Shown here one piece after another: positions 44,640 to 56,463 of a DNA stretch of 64,000 nt (position 1 is the stretch's first letter; each line of letters starts with the position of its first letter). The position numbers were made by a program, and so were the translations under genes. The DNA comes from Hormiphora californensis (lineage: Eukaryota > Ctenophora > Tentaculata > Cydippida > Pleurobrachiidae): assembly GCA_020137815.1 (NCBI GenBank), contig CM035361.1, positions 4,574,415-4,638,414 on the forward strand. Reading direction: 5' to 3'. The notes under the pieces are model-generated. The model saw only the letters and a list, made by a program, of their open reading frames with translations, was not told the DNA's origin and ran no database searches.

Positions 44640-47390
44640 TGATTGCAGAAGAATGAAATATCTAGACAACTACTGGAATCAGCAAAAAATAAAACTGGAT
44701 AGGAGCATGTGAAAGGGACTGGACTAGGAATACAATTAATGTAGTGTGTGTGAGTGTACAGTGTACACTGTACACTGCAGTGTACATGTACAGTGTACAC
44801 GCGTGGGGCCCAACGCGCGTGACACACAGACAGACGGAGTGGGGTGAGAGTTTCTACCATTCGCACTCAGAATTGTTGGAGTCATTTTTTAATTTCATAT
44901 CTCTCCAAATCACTGTGTATTTGTTTATCAGTGGTTCTTTTTGTCATGTTTTGTGATTGCCACATGAATTGAACAAATAACATCTGAATACGGGTATGCT
45001 CACTTTCAGAACTCTTCCTTAGTTCCGAATATGAATCTTCTTCTTCTGGGAGGACGCTGGCTAGTGCAGCGAAGCACTAGCCAGTAAGGGGTGGGTGCCA
45101 TGGGGCTCCCGTTCCCCGTCCTGGGTGGAGTGAATCAATTTCATCGAATCTATCAAGTGTTCGATGCCCATTACCCGTTATTGTAACTTCACATCTGGAT
45201 AACTAGCATGGTTATATTGAAGTGTCTCCTGTTATATAGTCCAATCATCCCATATTAGGAGTTTAGTTATTAAACATTCAATGACACTTTTGACAGTTTC
45301 AAATCGTTGACTCCTGATCGCTCTTCAGCTTCTCTAAAGTATTTGTTCCCGAGCTGGTATTTTATTCTGAACTAGATGTGTCTCACCCTGAATTCCATCT
45401 TGTGGTCACCTCGACAACTGAAGAACGATTCTTCTACGAAGCCATCACGTTGTCCTAAAGTTGTAATTAGTTGTACACGGTCCTCCTTCCTGTGACCATC
45501 GTCACCTAAAGATGTTAGCAACACTTTGTAATTTGTTGTTCTTCGTTCGACCCTCTCTCTCATCAACAGTAATTTGTTGGTTACGATCAAGTCACCCGTC
45601 CTGGCGCTCGTGTTGAGGGTTCATTTCATTACCATGGTAATGTGCAGATTAATTTACTGGTTTGATGAGCCATCATCAACTCACTAACAGTTGTTTAATA
45701 AACTACAAGTTCAATATATCAAACAGAGAAACACGTGTTTTGATTTATCGAACTTGTCAGGAAATTGTCGCAGATAATTTTGTAACTGTTGAGTGATGTG
45801 CTATTTTTTAGAATCTCTGCTGTTTTTTGTCTTTCTGTATTGGCTATCACGTGTGGATGACATGATATTGGTAGCTGATGATAATATACCGCCCTCTTTA
45901 TCTGATTTCACGTTCCAATTTTTGAGAAAGGTTATATTGGTGACAAATGTTGGCTGCAGCCTTAGATATTGATACAGATATTGATACAGTTTCCCAACTT
46001 GAACTCTTGTTAAGCTCCAAACGTTTGCAAACATGAGTGCCTGCCTTCAGCACACAATTTTTTCTCACATTGTAGTCTCAGTTCCACGCTTATCCTGATT
46101 CCCTTTCAATAAAATGTAACAAATTCTGTTTCAGCATTTTATTTTCAGGGTGTTGGACCCTTTCAACAGGTGTGTGTTTCACAATTTCAGCACCGTGCCG
46201 GCCGAACCCGCAGCTCACAAAATATTTCAACACATTTATTAGACTATCCTGATTCGTGGCAGCCCTATCATGCTAGCATATGAATTGTTACATTTCGACT
46301 GTCATAGTAGTATTTCGATCTAGACGTGATGCCACGTGGTGTCATAAAAACAGCTTATGTCGAGTAAAACAATGCAAGGGTTATCAGCTGTATATATGGC
46401 GGTGCCAGACCCCGTTTTGATTCTCAATGCTTATCAGGTTTTTAGTTTTTTCTTCAGTGCTTTCTGAACACCTTACATCATTTCTATCGGCTTTGCAAAG
46501 TAGAAGCAAAAACATACCTGCGGCATGGTGGTTTTTAATTTCATTTTATGTCACGGCCCCCGTCGTGTGTAGTATGTGATTGTGAATATACCTGGCCACT
46601 CTGCAGCAGAGGTACTTGGACATGAGTACTCTCCTTATGCAAACCACAAGACTAAGAGTGCAAGTGACTAGCTAATAGCTTGTCCTTGCACCTTGGCGCT
46701 CGAATGCTCGATCCAGTTTCACCGCGCCCCACACAGCAAAACAAAATGTAAAGTACAAAAATCATTTTTGTGTCTTGTCATTCACAGTCGTGTATGACAA
46801 TGACAATGACAATGACAGTGTCATTTTCATTTTTATATACGATCACTGTGTCTTTGCTGTAGCTTCATTAGCTTCACTGCAGTTATAGCCTACCACAGCT
46901 GCACTGCAGCAGCAGTGTAGGCCTGTTTTGAAGAGACCAGTGTGTTACGAAACACTGTAGCAACCCCTTGTTCGAATGTTCGACTCTCAATAGCCTTTGA
47001 AGCCGAAATCACACCGACATACCCAAAATGTGTACACGCATCGCTGCGTCTGTACAAAGTGCCTTTACTGTTACATACTATGACGTAATAGAATTCGAGT
47101 TTGTTACATGTAGGATATGTGTCCTAGATTTATTGTCACATTCTTATTTCCAATTACATTCTTATTTCGGTTTCGGGAAGTCCTAACTTGCGGGAGTCTT
47201 TGGAGTTAGCTCAAGAATACTTTTAATAAAAAAAGAGTTGCCTTATAATTTCAAGAGAAAAAAAGAGATAGAGAGAGAGGGAGTGAGAAAGATAGAGAGT
47301 ATGAAAAGAAAAAGATAAAGAAGAGTATGGAAGGACAGGTGGCGGACGTAAGTTCATGTGGGAGCTGATCATCAGTCTAAAAAAGAGAGA
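44640..47390. other. Intergenic stretch; no supported gene
   Basis: Contains a palindromic run of GTGTACAC/GTACAGTGTAC motifs (44755-44810), a hairpin CTGGCTAGTGC/GCACTAGCCAG (about 45056-45084) and GACAAT repeats near 46795. One minus-strand segment (45385-45570, reading VLLTSLGDDGHRKEDR and ending at a strong GTGAGA donor) could be a lone exon, but no acceptor or partner exon is convincing. Confidence 0.5.
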
Positions 47391-47394
47391 CTCT

Positions 47395-47412
47395 CACTCT
47401 CACTCTCTCTTT

Positions 47413-47477
<65 letters not shown>

Positions 47478-47495
47478 TCACTCTCTCATTCTCTC
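47395..47495. repeat. CT microsatellite
   Basis: Nearly pure (CT)n with CACTCT ends. The 47500-49560 interval after it shows no recognisable gene or element except a short dispersed repeat near 48905-48950. Confidence 0.9.
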
Positions 47496-49562
47496 TGAAA
47501 GGACCAGTCCCGCACCGTACTACTATAATAACTCTACGAGTTGAATAATGTTATCCTTTCAAACGCCTGGGCTTGTGTTACATGTATAACGACCAATGTG
47601 TTTTGTCCGAGGCCCGGTGCGGAATGCAGTCGTGTTGTATCACAAGATTTTCTCTGAGATTCGCTCGAGACGTACAACGGTACGTGAGAATTGACAAGTA
47701 TGGACATATACCATGAACCAATCTATAGTTATGGTTACCAAAATAAATCGAATATGAAATCAGTTTCATACGGCAAGGTCATTCGCGGGTCCTTTAACCT
47801 TTTTATCGATATTCCGGCGGGAATATCATATTGCCCTTATGTGTGGTGTGACAACATACGCTCCGAAATTATCTAACTCAGATCTGATCTGAGTTAGATA
47901 ATTTCTGATTCAGTAGGTAATGCTCCGACATCAGATAAGCGCCATATAATTAGATGAGTTACCGAGCTGAAGTGGTAGGTAATTTGATTCTGATATTAAA
48001 TTAAATAACACGTCAGTTACTTGATATCTTATACGGACATGATCGGTCGGCAGTCGCTAAATCGTAAATGAAATTGAATTTTGTTGATAGGCCGGATGCA
48101 TGTAGCCTCTTTTATTATTATTATTTCCTCTTATTTCAGGCCAGGTCTCACGTTGCGTCCTGACTCCGGCGTCCCTTTTTAACTATCATTTACCTCTGCT
48201 CTGTCATTACTAGTTATCCTCGCCTTAAAACATGTCACAATTTTGTTGTTTTCTACTTTAGATCCTCTCTACCTACCTTGTTTAAACTAACACGGCGTAC
48301 TGGTCCATGCGTTCAGTTTACTAATTTGCGGTCGCAAGTTTGCTAAATTTTGCCATATTATGCACCTTAAGATTAGATTATGCGCTTTAGACCAGGATTT
48401 ATTGACTTGTTACATAAAAAACTGGAATTTCAAACCCGGTACAATAACTGGACCTACTTGTTGAGTAAGGACCTATACTTGAAGAGGGTGTGGCGCCTTT
48501 CTGACCGTCCTACATTGCCCTAATTTAAATTCTACAAAGCTGTTGACATATCGTGGTATTGAAAGTAATCGTTTTGCTGCTAGGCTGTTACCAATAAACA
48601 GCATCAGCGGCAAAACATCGACCAACGTACCCGGTACAACTACAATTCGCTGCGTAAACACTGTGTATTCATTGCGTAAACACTGTCGATTTAAGAATAT
48701 GGAGGATGCAGGCCGTCGCGTACTACCCATGAACGTCCAACTTGTGTTTTACCAGTCATCTTAACGTGAAATAGCTCTTTATTAAAAACAAAGGTAATTC
48801 CATACCGCCCTATAGCTAATAACCTGAACACATGAGCTGCCTTTGTCTCAGCTGTGGATCCCACGTACAAGGCACCAATTGAAAATTAAAACTTCTCCTA
48901 CTACATTTAACTTGCCTAGCTAGACTGTGTTAGGGTTAGAACATAACAACATTTTGCAATGTAGGTGGCTAGTAATGGATGCTAATACACACATGTGCAT
49001 GTTATTGCGATTAAGACTATCCATTGAGAGAATGTTAAGAGAAAGCCCCCTGATGTGTGAGTGTGTATGACCTAAATTCAGTTATCCCTACTCAGCCTAT
49101 AAAGCTATAAGAAGTGTGCTAACGGTAAAGCCACCGACTGGCACTTAGAAAAATTTACTCTACTGATTCTTAGTATTAATATGTCATACTGATTAATCGT
49201 CTGTCGGCGCCAGAGCCCGATTTGCCTCTGATTTACGCGCCAATCAGTAAATCGTTGTTTTCTTAAATTTTACTCTATACCCGGCACACATTCTGTTAAT
49301 CTTGTCTAACGATTCTTTCTGTAGCTAATTGTAATACTTGTCTATTCACACCTCTTTTACTATCAGTGCAAGCTATACCTACAAGCATGCCTACTTGATG
49401 TGAGTAGTTTATACACTCAAAAGTGTCCCATAAACGCATATTGTATTAGTACTAAACGCATTATTTGAATCTGTGCTTGTTAAGCTTCGTTGCTTTGATT
49501 ATTCCAAGACCGTTTTAGTCATTGCCACTCAACATAATTCATTCACTACTTAGCTGCTTACC

Positions 49563-52500
49563 ATGGACCCATTAGTTGCCCAATGCCCAGTAAGCATGCA
49601 GAGTAGAGTTGAGTTATTCAAAATACTGTCTCTTGATGTTTTCTGTAAAATCCTATCCAAAATAGTTCTAAAATAATTCAAATTTTGGCCGCGTATTCAC
49701 AGATGACAGACCAGAAGATGGATAAGCAGCTGACGGTTGAGGCAGCAATAGATTTGGTTTCAGGACCTGGATTATCAATTAAACACATCTTATTGTGGAC
49801 AGCTCTCATGTCCTTTCTGGCAGTGAGTAATTTACATATTGATTAATTAACACATTGATTAATTAACATATTGATTAACATATTGATAAATTAACTAATT
49901 TAATGAAAATGTGCCATCTGAATTCAGCTTTCAGAAAAGCTCCGTTCTCCTAAGGGTTTCCAGACCACAGTCAGACCTATCAGTCAGAACTATCTGCCAT
50001 TTAATTATACGTTTTAACATTTTCCATCTAATCAATTTATTTTCAGTCGGCCTCCTTCGGGTCCTATTTTCCTACCTTCGGAGGCTATATCCCCTATGAT
50101 TCCTTCACCTGTATCAGCCCCAACTGTACCTTACGAATGGAGAAACTGGAAAACAAGAATGATTATAAAGGTCTAGGTAAGAGTGATCAGCCGATCAGCG
50201 CTGCACTGCTATAGTTGTGTCATCAAGCAAGCCATGTAACAGTCTAGTATATAGGGTAGCGACTGGCTATTTGAAATGGCGGCTAATTTGAAACACCCTC
50301 TCTACAGGCCAGCAGGTGCACCGCCATATTTGGATTTTTAGACATCAGTGGGCTCATGCCAAGCACACTGATGTCTAAAAATCCAAATATGGTGCACTTG
50401 CTGGCCTGTAGAAGGGGTGTTTCAAATTAGCCGCCATTTCAAATAGCCAGTCGCTACCCTACATATTGATGGACGAAGGGCAGAAAGGAAAACCATCCCC
50501 TTAAAAAAATGCAACTCCCAATTTAGGCCATGAGCCATCCCTCTTCCCTGCTGTTTGTGCAGATCAGTACATATTTCCCCAGATCTGTCCAATGGAAAGC
50601 TGCTCCTTTGTGGACTTGGAGAGGACTACTTCGAAGGGGAGGCAGAGCTGGTCGAGGGGACAGATTTCTCCTGGACGACCGACAGGGACACTTTTGGGGT
50701 TTCCTGGGGTCTGTTTTGTAGTAGGGCTGATCTTACGACCCTCAGTAGTTCTTTGGGTTATGTGGGACATCTTATTGGATCATTTTCTGGGTAAGATATA
50801 GTGATAGATCCCAATATTACATGTAATTATAATACTACAATATATATGGTAAATTAGTGACATCACATGCCCATATATGGGTGTGCAGCTATTATTATAC
50901 TCCCCCACAGGAATCTATTTGACGTCTTTGGTAGGAAGAAAGGAGCCTTATTTGGAATTGCTGCAGTACTTGTTGTCAACTGTATTACCATTGTGTCTGT
51001 GTCAATCTACATGTACATGGTCATGAGGTGAGAAAGGGGGGCTGCAGTACTCAACAAGATAAAGGGTCGGGGGTGCAGTGGGGGTATAATGCTAAATTAT
51101 AGAAAATTATGGATTGTGGGTGCAGGTAAGGGGAGTTAATGAAAAGGAGAAAGATGAATCTGGATCCACTTAGGAAGAAATTCCACTGATTCAAGATCTC
51201 CAAAAAGGACCCTATTTGTGCCCTAATTGTAGCCTAACTGTACCCTAATTGTGCCCTAATTTCACCCTAATTGCACTGCACCCTAATTGTACCCTACAAT
51301 TGTGCCCTAATTGTACCCTACAATTGTGCCCTAATTGTGCCCTAATTGTACCCTAATTTTACCCTAATTGTGCCCTAATTGTGCCCTAATTGTACCCTAA
51401 TTGTACCCTAATTGTACCCTAATTGTGCCCTAATTGTGCCCTAATTGTGCCCTAATTGTACCCTAATTGTTTCAGGGTACTTTGGGGTATTGCGCTTATG
51501 GCTGCAATGGATGGAATATTTGTTTTTATGATGGAGCACACTGCTAGCAATCACAGGTATTACCACATGGTGTGTTTATATATAATTTGATTGTTATCAG
51601 TATAATTTTAAACCTCTTTTCCAAAAAAAAATCACAGGTATATAATTGTTCTCCCAATTATTTGGACCACTCTGAACTCTTTTTGTCCAAACAAAGTTTT
51701 AGATGTCCGGTACCCGCTTCATCCTATTCTTTTCCGTCCACTTCAATTCAAAGCTAGGCATATCTATTAAACCACTCCATTCAAATTCTCGAAGATATAC
51801 ACATTTGAAACGGGGGGGGGGGGGGGGGGGGTAAACACACCGCGTCACACCGCTCAGCATGGTAGAACGTTTGCTAATACAGTCGGACCCCGATTTAGTG
51901 GCCCCCGATTTAGTGGCACCCCGATTTAGTGGCAGGATTTTTTCCCCCCGAGGGTGCCACTAAATCGGGGTCCAACTGTAGTATCACCAACCAACCGACC
52001 ACTCCACCTTCAGAACGATAACTAATGGTGGTTACCAGTTATTCTGGGCACTGGGTTACATCCTCGTCACTGCGTGTGCATACCTTATCAAAAAGTGAGT
52101 TTGTTATCTTATTAGATTGTAGAGAAGTTTGATAACAATTCAATTAATCAGTAGACTTAAATAATTGATGCTTACTAGACATAAATTCTAAGTGTAATTA
52201 TTTAAAACTCAATTATTACCACTAATTAATTCACTCAGTTGGCGGTGGCTCCAAGCAGTTAACTGTATTACTCTGGTAGTGCCTGTTGTTGCTATAATTC
52301 TCCTTCCCGAGTCACCTTACTACGCATTTATCAACAGTAAGTGGTGAAGTTAAGCAGGAACCAAACGAAACAAGAAAACAGCCAATCAGAACTCGTTATT
52401 TAGGTCACGTGACTGGTTATCAGCCAATCAGGGACCAGTATTTCCTGATTCGGTCGGTTCCTGCATCGTACTAAGTTACTGGGTAGTCCAGTTAATGACT

Positions 52501-55176
52501 AAGTTACCAGGCGTACTAATCCTTGCATAATTTCATCACTACTTTAGCTATTACTGGCCTTACATTCCGCCCATACTTCTCTACCCCCGGCCCCCCTTAC
52601 CTTGCTCGACCATGTTTCACTGCGCCCCTCTTCACCTCACCCCTATAGATAAAGAAAAGGTGGCTAAGGAGAGTTTAAGATGGCTGGCGCGGCTCCACAA
52701 CAAGCCAGATACCGTGTTTGACAATGTAACCCTGGTCGCGGAGGAGGCTGAGGGGGGAGGGAAGGTGGAGGAAGTATCGTTCCTGGAGAGTATGAAGGAT
52801 TTCCTTGTTTACAGGTTTGTACTAAATATGTATCATATGTGTTTAGGTCAGGAACCGACAACCAATCAGAACTCGTTATTTAGATCACGTGACTGGTTAT
52901 CAGCCAATCAGGGACCAGTATTTTCTGATTTGATCGGTTCCTGCACATTATTTGTGTTTAGGTTTCTGGTTGGAGTAGAGAATTTGTTTATGCAACCAAT
53001 TTTGAAAAATTATTACTAAACATTATTAAACAGATTAAACTGATTATGTAAGTAGATCTATAATTAACTATTTATACAATTCTCCTACAGTTCTGCAAAT
53101 ATTTCAGGGAGTTGTTGGTTCAAACGTTGATACAGCTGTACATGTGGTTCGTAGTTGGCATTAGTTACTACGGTTTTGCCTTTGTCTGGGGTCAAATCGG
53201 ATCCAACTTCTATATTAGCTACCTACTACCTGGAATAGCGGAGGTAGGTCTGGCGTTTTACTAATGTTACACTAACATTACGAAGTCACCCCTGTTATTA
53301 TATTGGATAAGCTATATTAACGGAGAGGTAATTTCATTACCAAAACATTCACTACATACGTGTGTAAACACTTAATGAAACATGTGTTTTCCCGGCCGGT
53401 TGCTCCCCACTTTCGCAAAACTGAAATTGTTCATATAACATTGCAATTGATGACAATTTTTAGCCCTAATATAAACCAATCCATACAGGCGTGTACGTAT
53501 ATCCTAATGATGATACCCCTAACGTACATAGGAAGGAGATCTACTATTGCTGCTTTCTTTCTTGTAGGTTAGTATTGGTTAGTATTGGTTAGTATCTTGG
53601 GGTTAGTATTGGTGTCTTTCAGTTCGACCCTCGCTGACCTAAGGCAGCGGATTACGGGGGCCCGAATACTCTGAGTAAGTCACTCATACTGATCTGTTGG
53701 TGACATAGACACCTGGCGCGACCGAGATTGAGCTCACGAGCGGGGGTCGCTCGTGATGATAACCCGCAATCATTTCTCAATTTATTCTGATTCTCTGCAG
53801 CATGAGCAGCACGTGTTAATATCCAATGACAGCGCAGCTTCTTTCAGCCGGTATAGCGTTCCTGATATCCCTAATCCGGGTTGAAATCCCGGGGTTCCTG
53901 TCTGTTGAGTACCTGGCATGTCTAATTGGGGCCATGGGCGTGTCAGGAGGGTTCGGGTCGGTCTACATGTACAGTGTTGAGCTAGCACCTACCGCACACA
54001 GGTATAAATTTTAATCGACCTTCTATTTTATTTTTTATTCTGTACCTAGTCACATCATTTATCATTCATTACAATAATCAATTTAATTCTAAGACTTACA
54101 GAATATAACTAACTGATCCTCTGTTCTTCTGATTCTCATGACATATTGTATAATACAATACATTACAATACAATTGTATTCCTGCAGGGGTAAAGTGATG
54201 GGATATTGTCACTTTGGGAGCCAGATCGGGGCTATTCTGGGGCCAATTGCTACAACCATTGTAGCAGATGCGTGGAGCAGGTACATAGTTATTAATTAAT
54301 GATTATTAACTTGTTAATTATTAATTAGTTTTCTAAACTTGTTAAATGTTATATTTATAACCATTCAATCTTAAGATATTCGCTTGGTGCGATTGTCATC
54401 TGTTCACTTCACATATGTATATGAGCTCACATAGGTGTCAATGTCTTGTCACCATTGGTGGTACCCAATAAAATATCCACCTAATTGACCCTAATTAACC
54501 CTAATTAGCCCTAATTAACCTCTGCAGTGAGGGAGTCATGACTGTATTCTCGGTGCTGTGTCTGATAGCTGGTTTCCTAATTCTCCGGCTCCCGGAAACT
54601 AAAGATCGGCCCGTTCCAAACACTGCCGCTGAGGTAAATTGAGTGTGTGACTGTGTGTGACTGTGTGTGTGACTGTGTGTGTGACTTTGTGTGACTGTGT
54701 GTGACTGTGTGTGACTGTGTGACTGTGTGTGACTGTGTGTGACTGTGTGTGACCGTGTGTGACTAGGTGTGTGACTGTGTGACTGTGTGTGTGACTGTGT
54801 GTGTGACTGTGTGTGACTGTGTGTGACTGTGTGTGTGACTGTGTGTGACTGTGCTCAGTGCTGTCAGGACATTGGCGGAGCGTGCGAAAACCGCGGTCAG
54901 AGCATTGACCTGACAGTGACTGTCATGTGGTAGACACTGTCTGGCGGCAGCTTTTACAGTGCGCTCAGATGGGGTCGGTGCCGCGAGACCCAAGGTAGAC
55001 ACAAGCCGGGTAAATTGGCCTTTTTGAACTGATATTCTCTTCTCTCGTTTAATTCACTCAGTAATTGTGTAAAGTAAGTGACAACCAATGATCTCTATTA
55101 GGTGAAACGAGTGAGGAAGGTCAAGGAACCTGACCCAGCGCCTGCCGAACCCAATGCTTACAGAGTTGGAGTTTGA
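49563..55176 (+). CDS. SLC22-like (organic ion transporter) major facilitator membrane protein
   Basis: Fifteen coding exons, all in phase: 49563-49589, 49703-49822, 50047-50176, 50583-50790, 50911-51027, 51476-51556, 52014-52094, 52239-52336, 52649-52814, 53108-53243, 53489-53567, 53848-54001, 54188-54280, 54528-54633, 55102-55176. Product 556 residues, usual for SLC22. Features in order: N-terminal TM1; an extracellular loop with Cys and potential N-glycosylation; SLGYVGHLIGSFSGNLFDVFGRKKG, split here between TM2 and the MFS motif A (GxLxDxxGRKK); LLPESPYYAF at the end of the first half; a cytosolic loop with RWLARL; and LRLPETKDRPVPN after TM12, the SLC22 signature. It should carry organic cations, anions or zwitterions across the plasma membrane; the substrate cannot be read from the sequence. 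The ATG at 49563 was chosen because it is in phase with exon 2, which itself begins with ATG. A polyadenylation signal AATAAA lies at 55379. Confidence 0.88.
50252..50461. mobile_element. 210-bp hairpin MITE in the transporter intron
   Basis: TAGGGTAGCGACTGGC and its reverse complement close arms of about 90 bp around a short loop (CATCAGTGGGC...GCACACTGATG). Lies between exons 50047-50176 and 50583-50790. Confidence 0.85.
51222..51470. repeat. 11-bp minisatellite (CCCTAATTGTR)n
   Basis: About 22 copies ending five bases before the AG of the acceptor for exon 51476-51556. The CCCTAA core is telomere-like. Confidence 0.92.
51880..51978. mobile_element. 99-bp TA-flanked MITE (CAGT...ACTG)
   Basis: CAGTCGGACCCCGATTTAG with an extra internal duplication of the arm; right arm CTAAATCGGGGTCCAACTG. 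Same family as 24531-24605. A poly-G run lies just upstream at about 51812-51830. Confidence 0.82.
52355..52463. mobile_element. hAT-type MITE, copy 8
   Basis: Complete length with a mutated left end (AGGAACCAAACG). In the intron between exons 52239-52336 and 52649-52814. Confidence 0.85.
52849..52943. mobile_element. hAT-type MITE, copy 9 (small internal deletion)
   Basis: Left end and first CCAAT box are joined directly (AACCGACAACCAATC); the rest is intact. It starts 35 bases after the end of exon 52649-52814. Confidence 0.85.
54640..54856. repeat. TGTGTGAC tandem repeat
   Basis: (GTGTGACT)-type units follow the donor of exon 54528-54633 almost immediately. Confidence 0.9.
54861..54916. 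mobile_element. 56-bp MITE, CTGTCAGG family
   Basis: CTGTCAGGACATTGG and its diverged inverse end in CCTGACAG. Related to 36080-36150. Confidence 0.65.
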
Positions 55177-55287
55177 CAGGAACCGACCGAATCAGGAAAT
55201 ACTGGCCCCTGATTGGCTGATAACCAGTCACGTGACCTAAATAACGATTTCTGATTGGTTGTTCACTTGTATATCGGTCGGTCCCTG
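55177..55287. mobile_element. hAT-type MITE, copy 10, touching the transporter stop codon
   Basis: Exact 8-bp TSD GAGTTTGA at 55169-55176 and 55288-55295. The left TSD contains the TGA stop (55174-55176), so the element is the first sequence of the 3' UTR. Confidence 0.92.
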
Positions 55288-55490
55288 GAGTTTGATAGAC
55301 TTTGTTTTGTTCAAACCCCTTTTATTTTATTTTATTTTATAAGTAGTGTCGAACAAGGCAAGATATAATAGACTATCAATAAAAAAACGAACATATGTGT
55401 CACATATGTGGTCTGAAACCCTCTAGGAGCACGGAGCTTTTCTGAATCACCTTTTCGAGACGAATCCAACGCAACCGGAATTAGCCCCCT

Positions 55491-55588
55491 CATTTTTAGT
55501 CATTTTTCGGTGCGCGAGCCAATCAGAGGCCTTTATTTCGAAATCTAACCTCTGATTGGCTCGCGCACCGAAAAATGACCAAAAATGA
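55491..55588. mobile_element. 98-bp hairpin MITE with inverted CCAAT boxes
   Basis: Arms CATTTTTCGGTGCGCGAG and CTCGCGCACCGAAAAATG carry GAGCCAATCAGAGG in both orientations. Between the transporter and BCKDHA. Confidence 0.82.
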
Positions 55589-55589
55589 A

Positions 55590-56463
55590 GGTGCTCAAGC
55601 CCAAACTTCCCAATAGAGCATTCTGATATATTACCGGGATGCTCGGGGAAAGAGTTTTTCTCGATAAATCGGGGTTGAGTGTTGACCCGGGTTAACGGGT
55701 TTTGGTAAATCTGGGTCAGAGCTGACAGACGAGGAACATGTCAATGAAATTGAATACTAATAGAACGAGAACCACGAGAAACAAAATAAAGCGGCGATCG
55801 CGAAATATCGTGTGTGTCTAGTAGAATTCTGTATGGTACTTTATTTTTAACACTTTTAAAGGAATTTATCTGATTTTAGATTTTTTAATAAATATGCAAT
55901 GCATGTTACATGATGCACAAGAAGCAATCCTAGCGCACACGCGATATTTCTCAAAAAGCGTTGCAAATGGGTGCCGCGCATTAAACACTATGCGCGCTCT
56001 AAGAATCAGAATTGAAATTTTATAATATAAAAAATAAAACTTTTTAAAAATCAAAATTTTTGATCCTTGAAACTTTCGCAAATGGGACATGGGACGGGAA
56101 TCAAGACGCTCGGAAATGAGGGTCCCTAATAAAGCTGTTACTTGCCACTGTAGTCTTACTGAGCCCCGAGTTACTGAGCCCCGTGTGGTGCGTGTACCAA
56201 AAACCGCGTGGAGGGGCGTTGGGCGAGACCACCGGCCCAACTTGGGTGGTCTCGGCCCTCTGCGGACGGGGCTAGGTGCCCCGGTTAGGGGAAGTGGAGA
56301 TGAAACTGTCGGGGGTTCCCAACTTTCCAGCGCTGCTAAAACTCGAGGTTCACACGGCCGGGTTTCTTGGCGTGATAGTGTCTTGAAACCGCCTGTGTGC
56401 CGCAGTATATAGTTTCATGAAGATTCAAAGATATTAAATAAAAACCGGATATTCATGTTCTAG
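55590..56463. other. Upstream region of BCKDHA
   Basis: 55620-56060 is A+T-rich and unremarkable. About 56140-56400 is distinctly G+C-rich with two copies of ACTGAGCCCCG, ending shortly before the BCKDHA start codon, and may be the promoter and 5' UTR. The 107-codon frame here looks like composition, not a gene. Confidence 0.4.

Noticed and set aside
45372-45590. 72-codon minus-strand frame with a strong GTGAGA donor
   Set aside because: Possible lone exon, but no convincing acceptor or partner exon; left as a note in the intergenic entry.
46690-47000. Possible tRNA T-loop words (TTCGAATGTTCGA, CTCGAATGCTCGA)
   Set aside because: No cloverleaf arms or A/B box spacing could be found; no tRNA or rRNA gene was seen in the window.
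56089-56412. 107-codon Arg/Gly-rich frame upstream of BCKDHA
   Set aside because: A G+C-rich promoter-like stretch with internal duplication; no motif and it ends just before the BCKDHA start.
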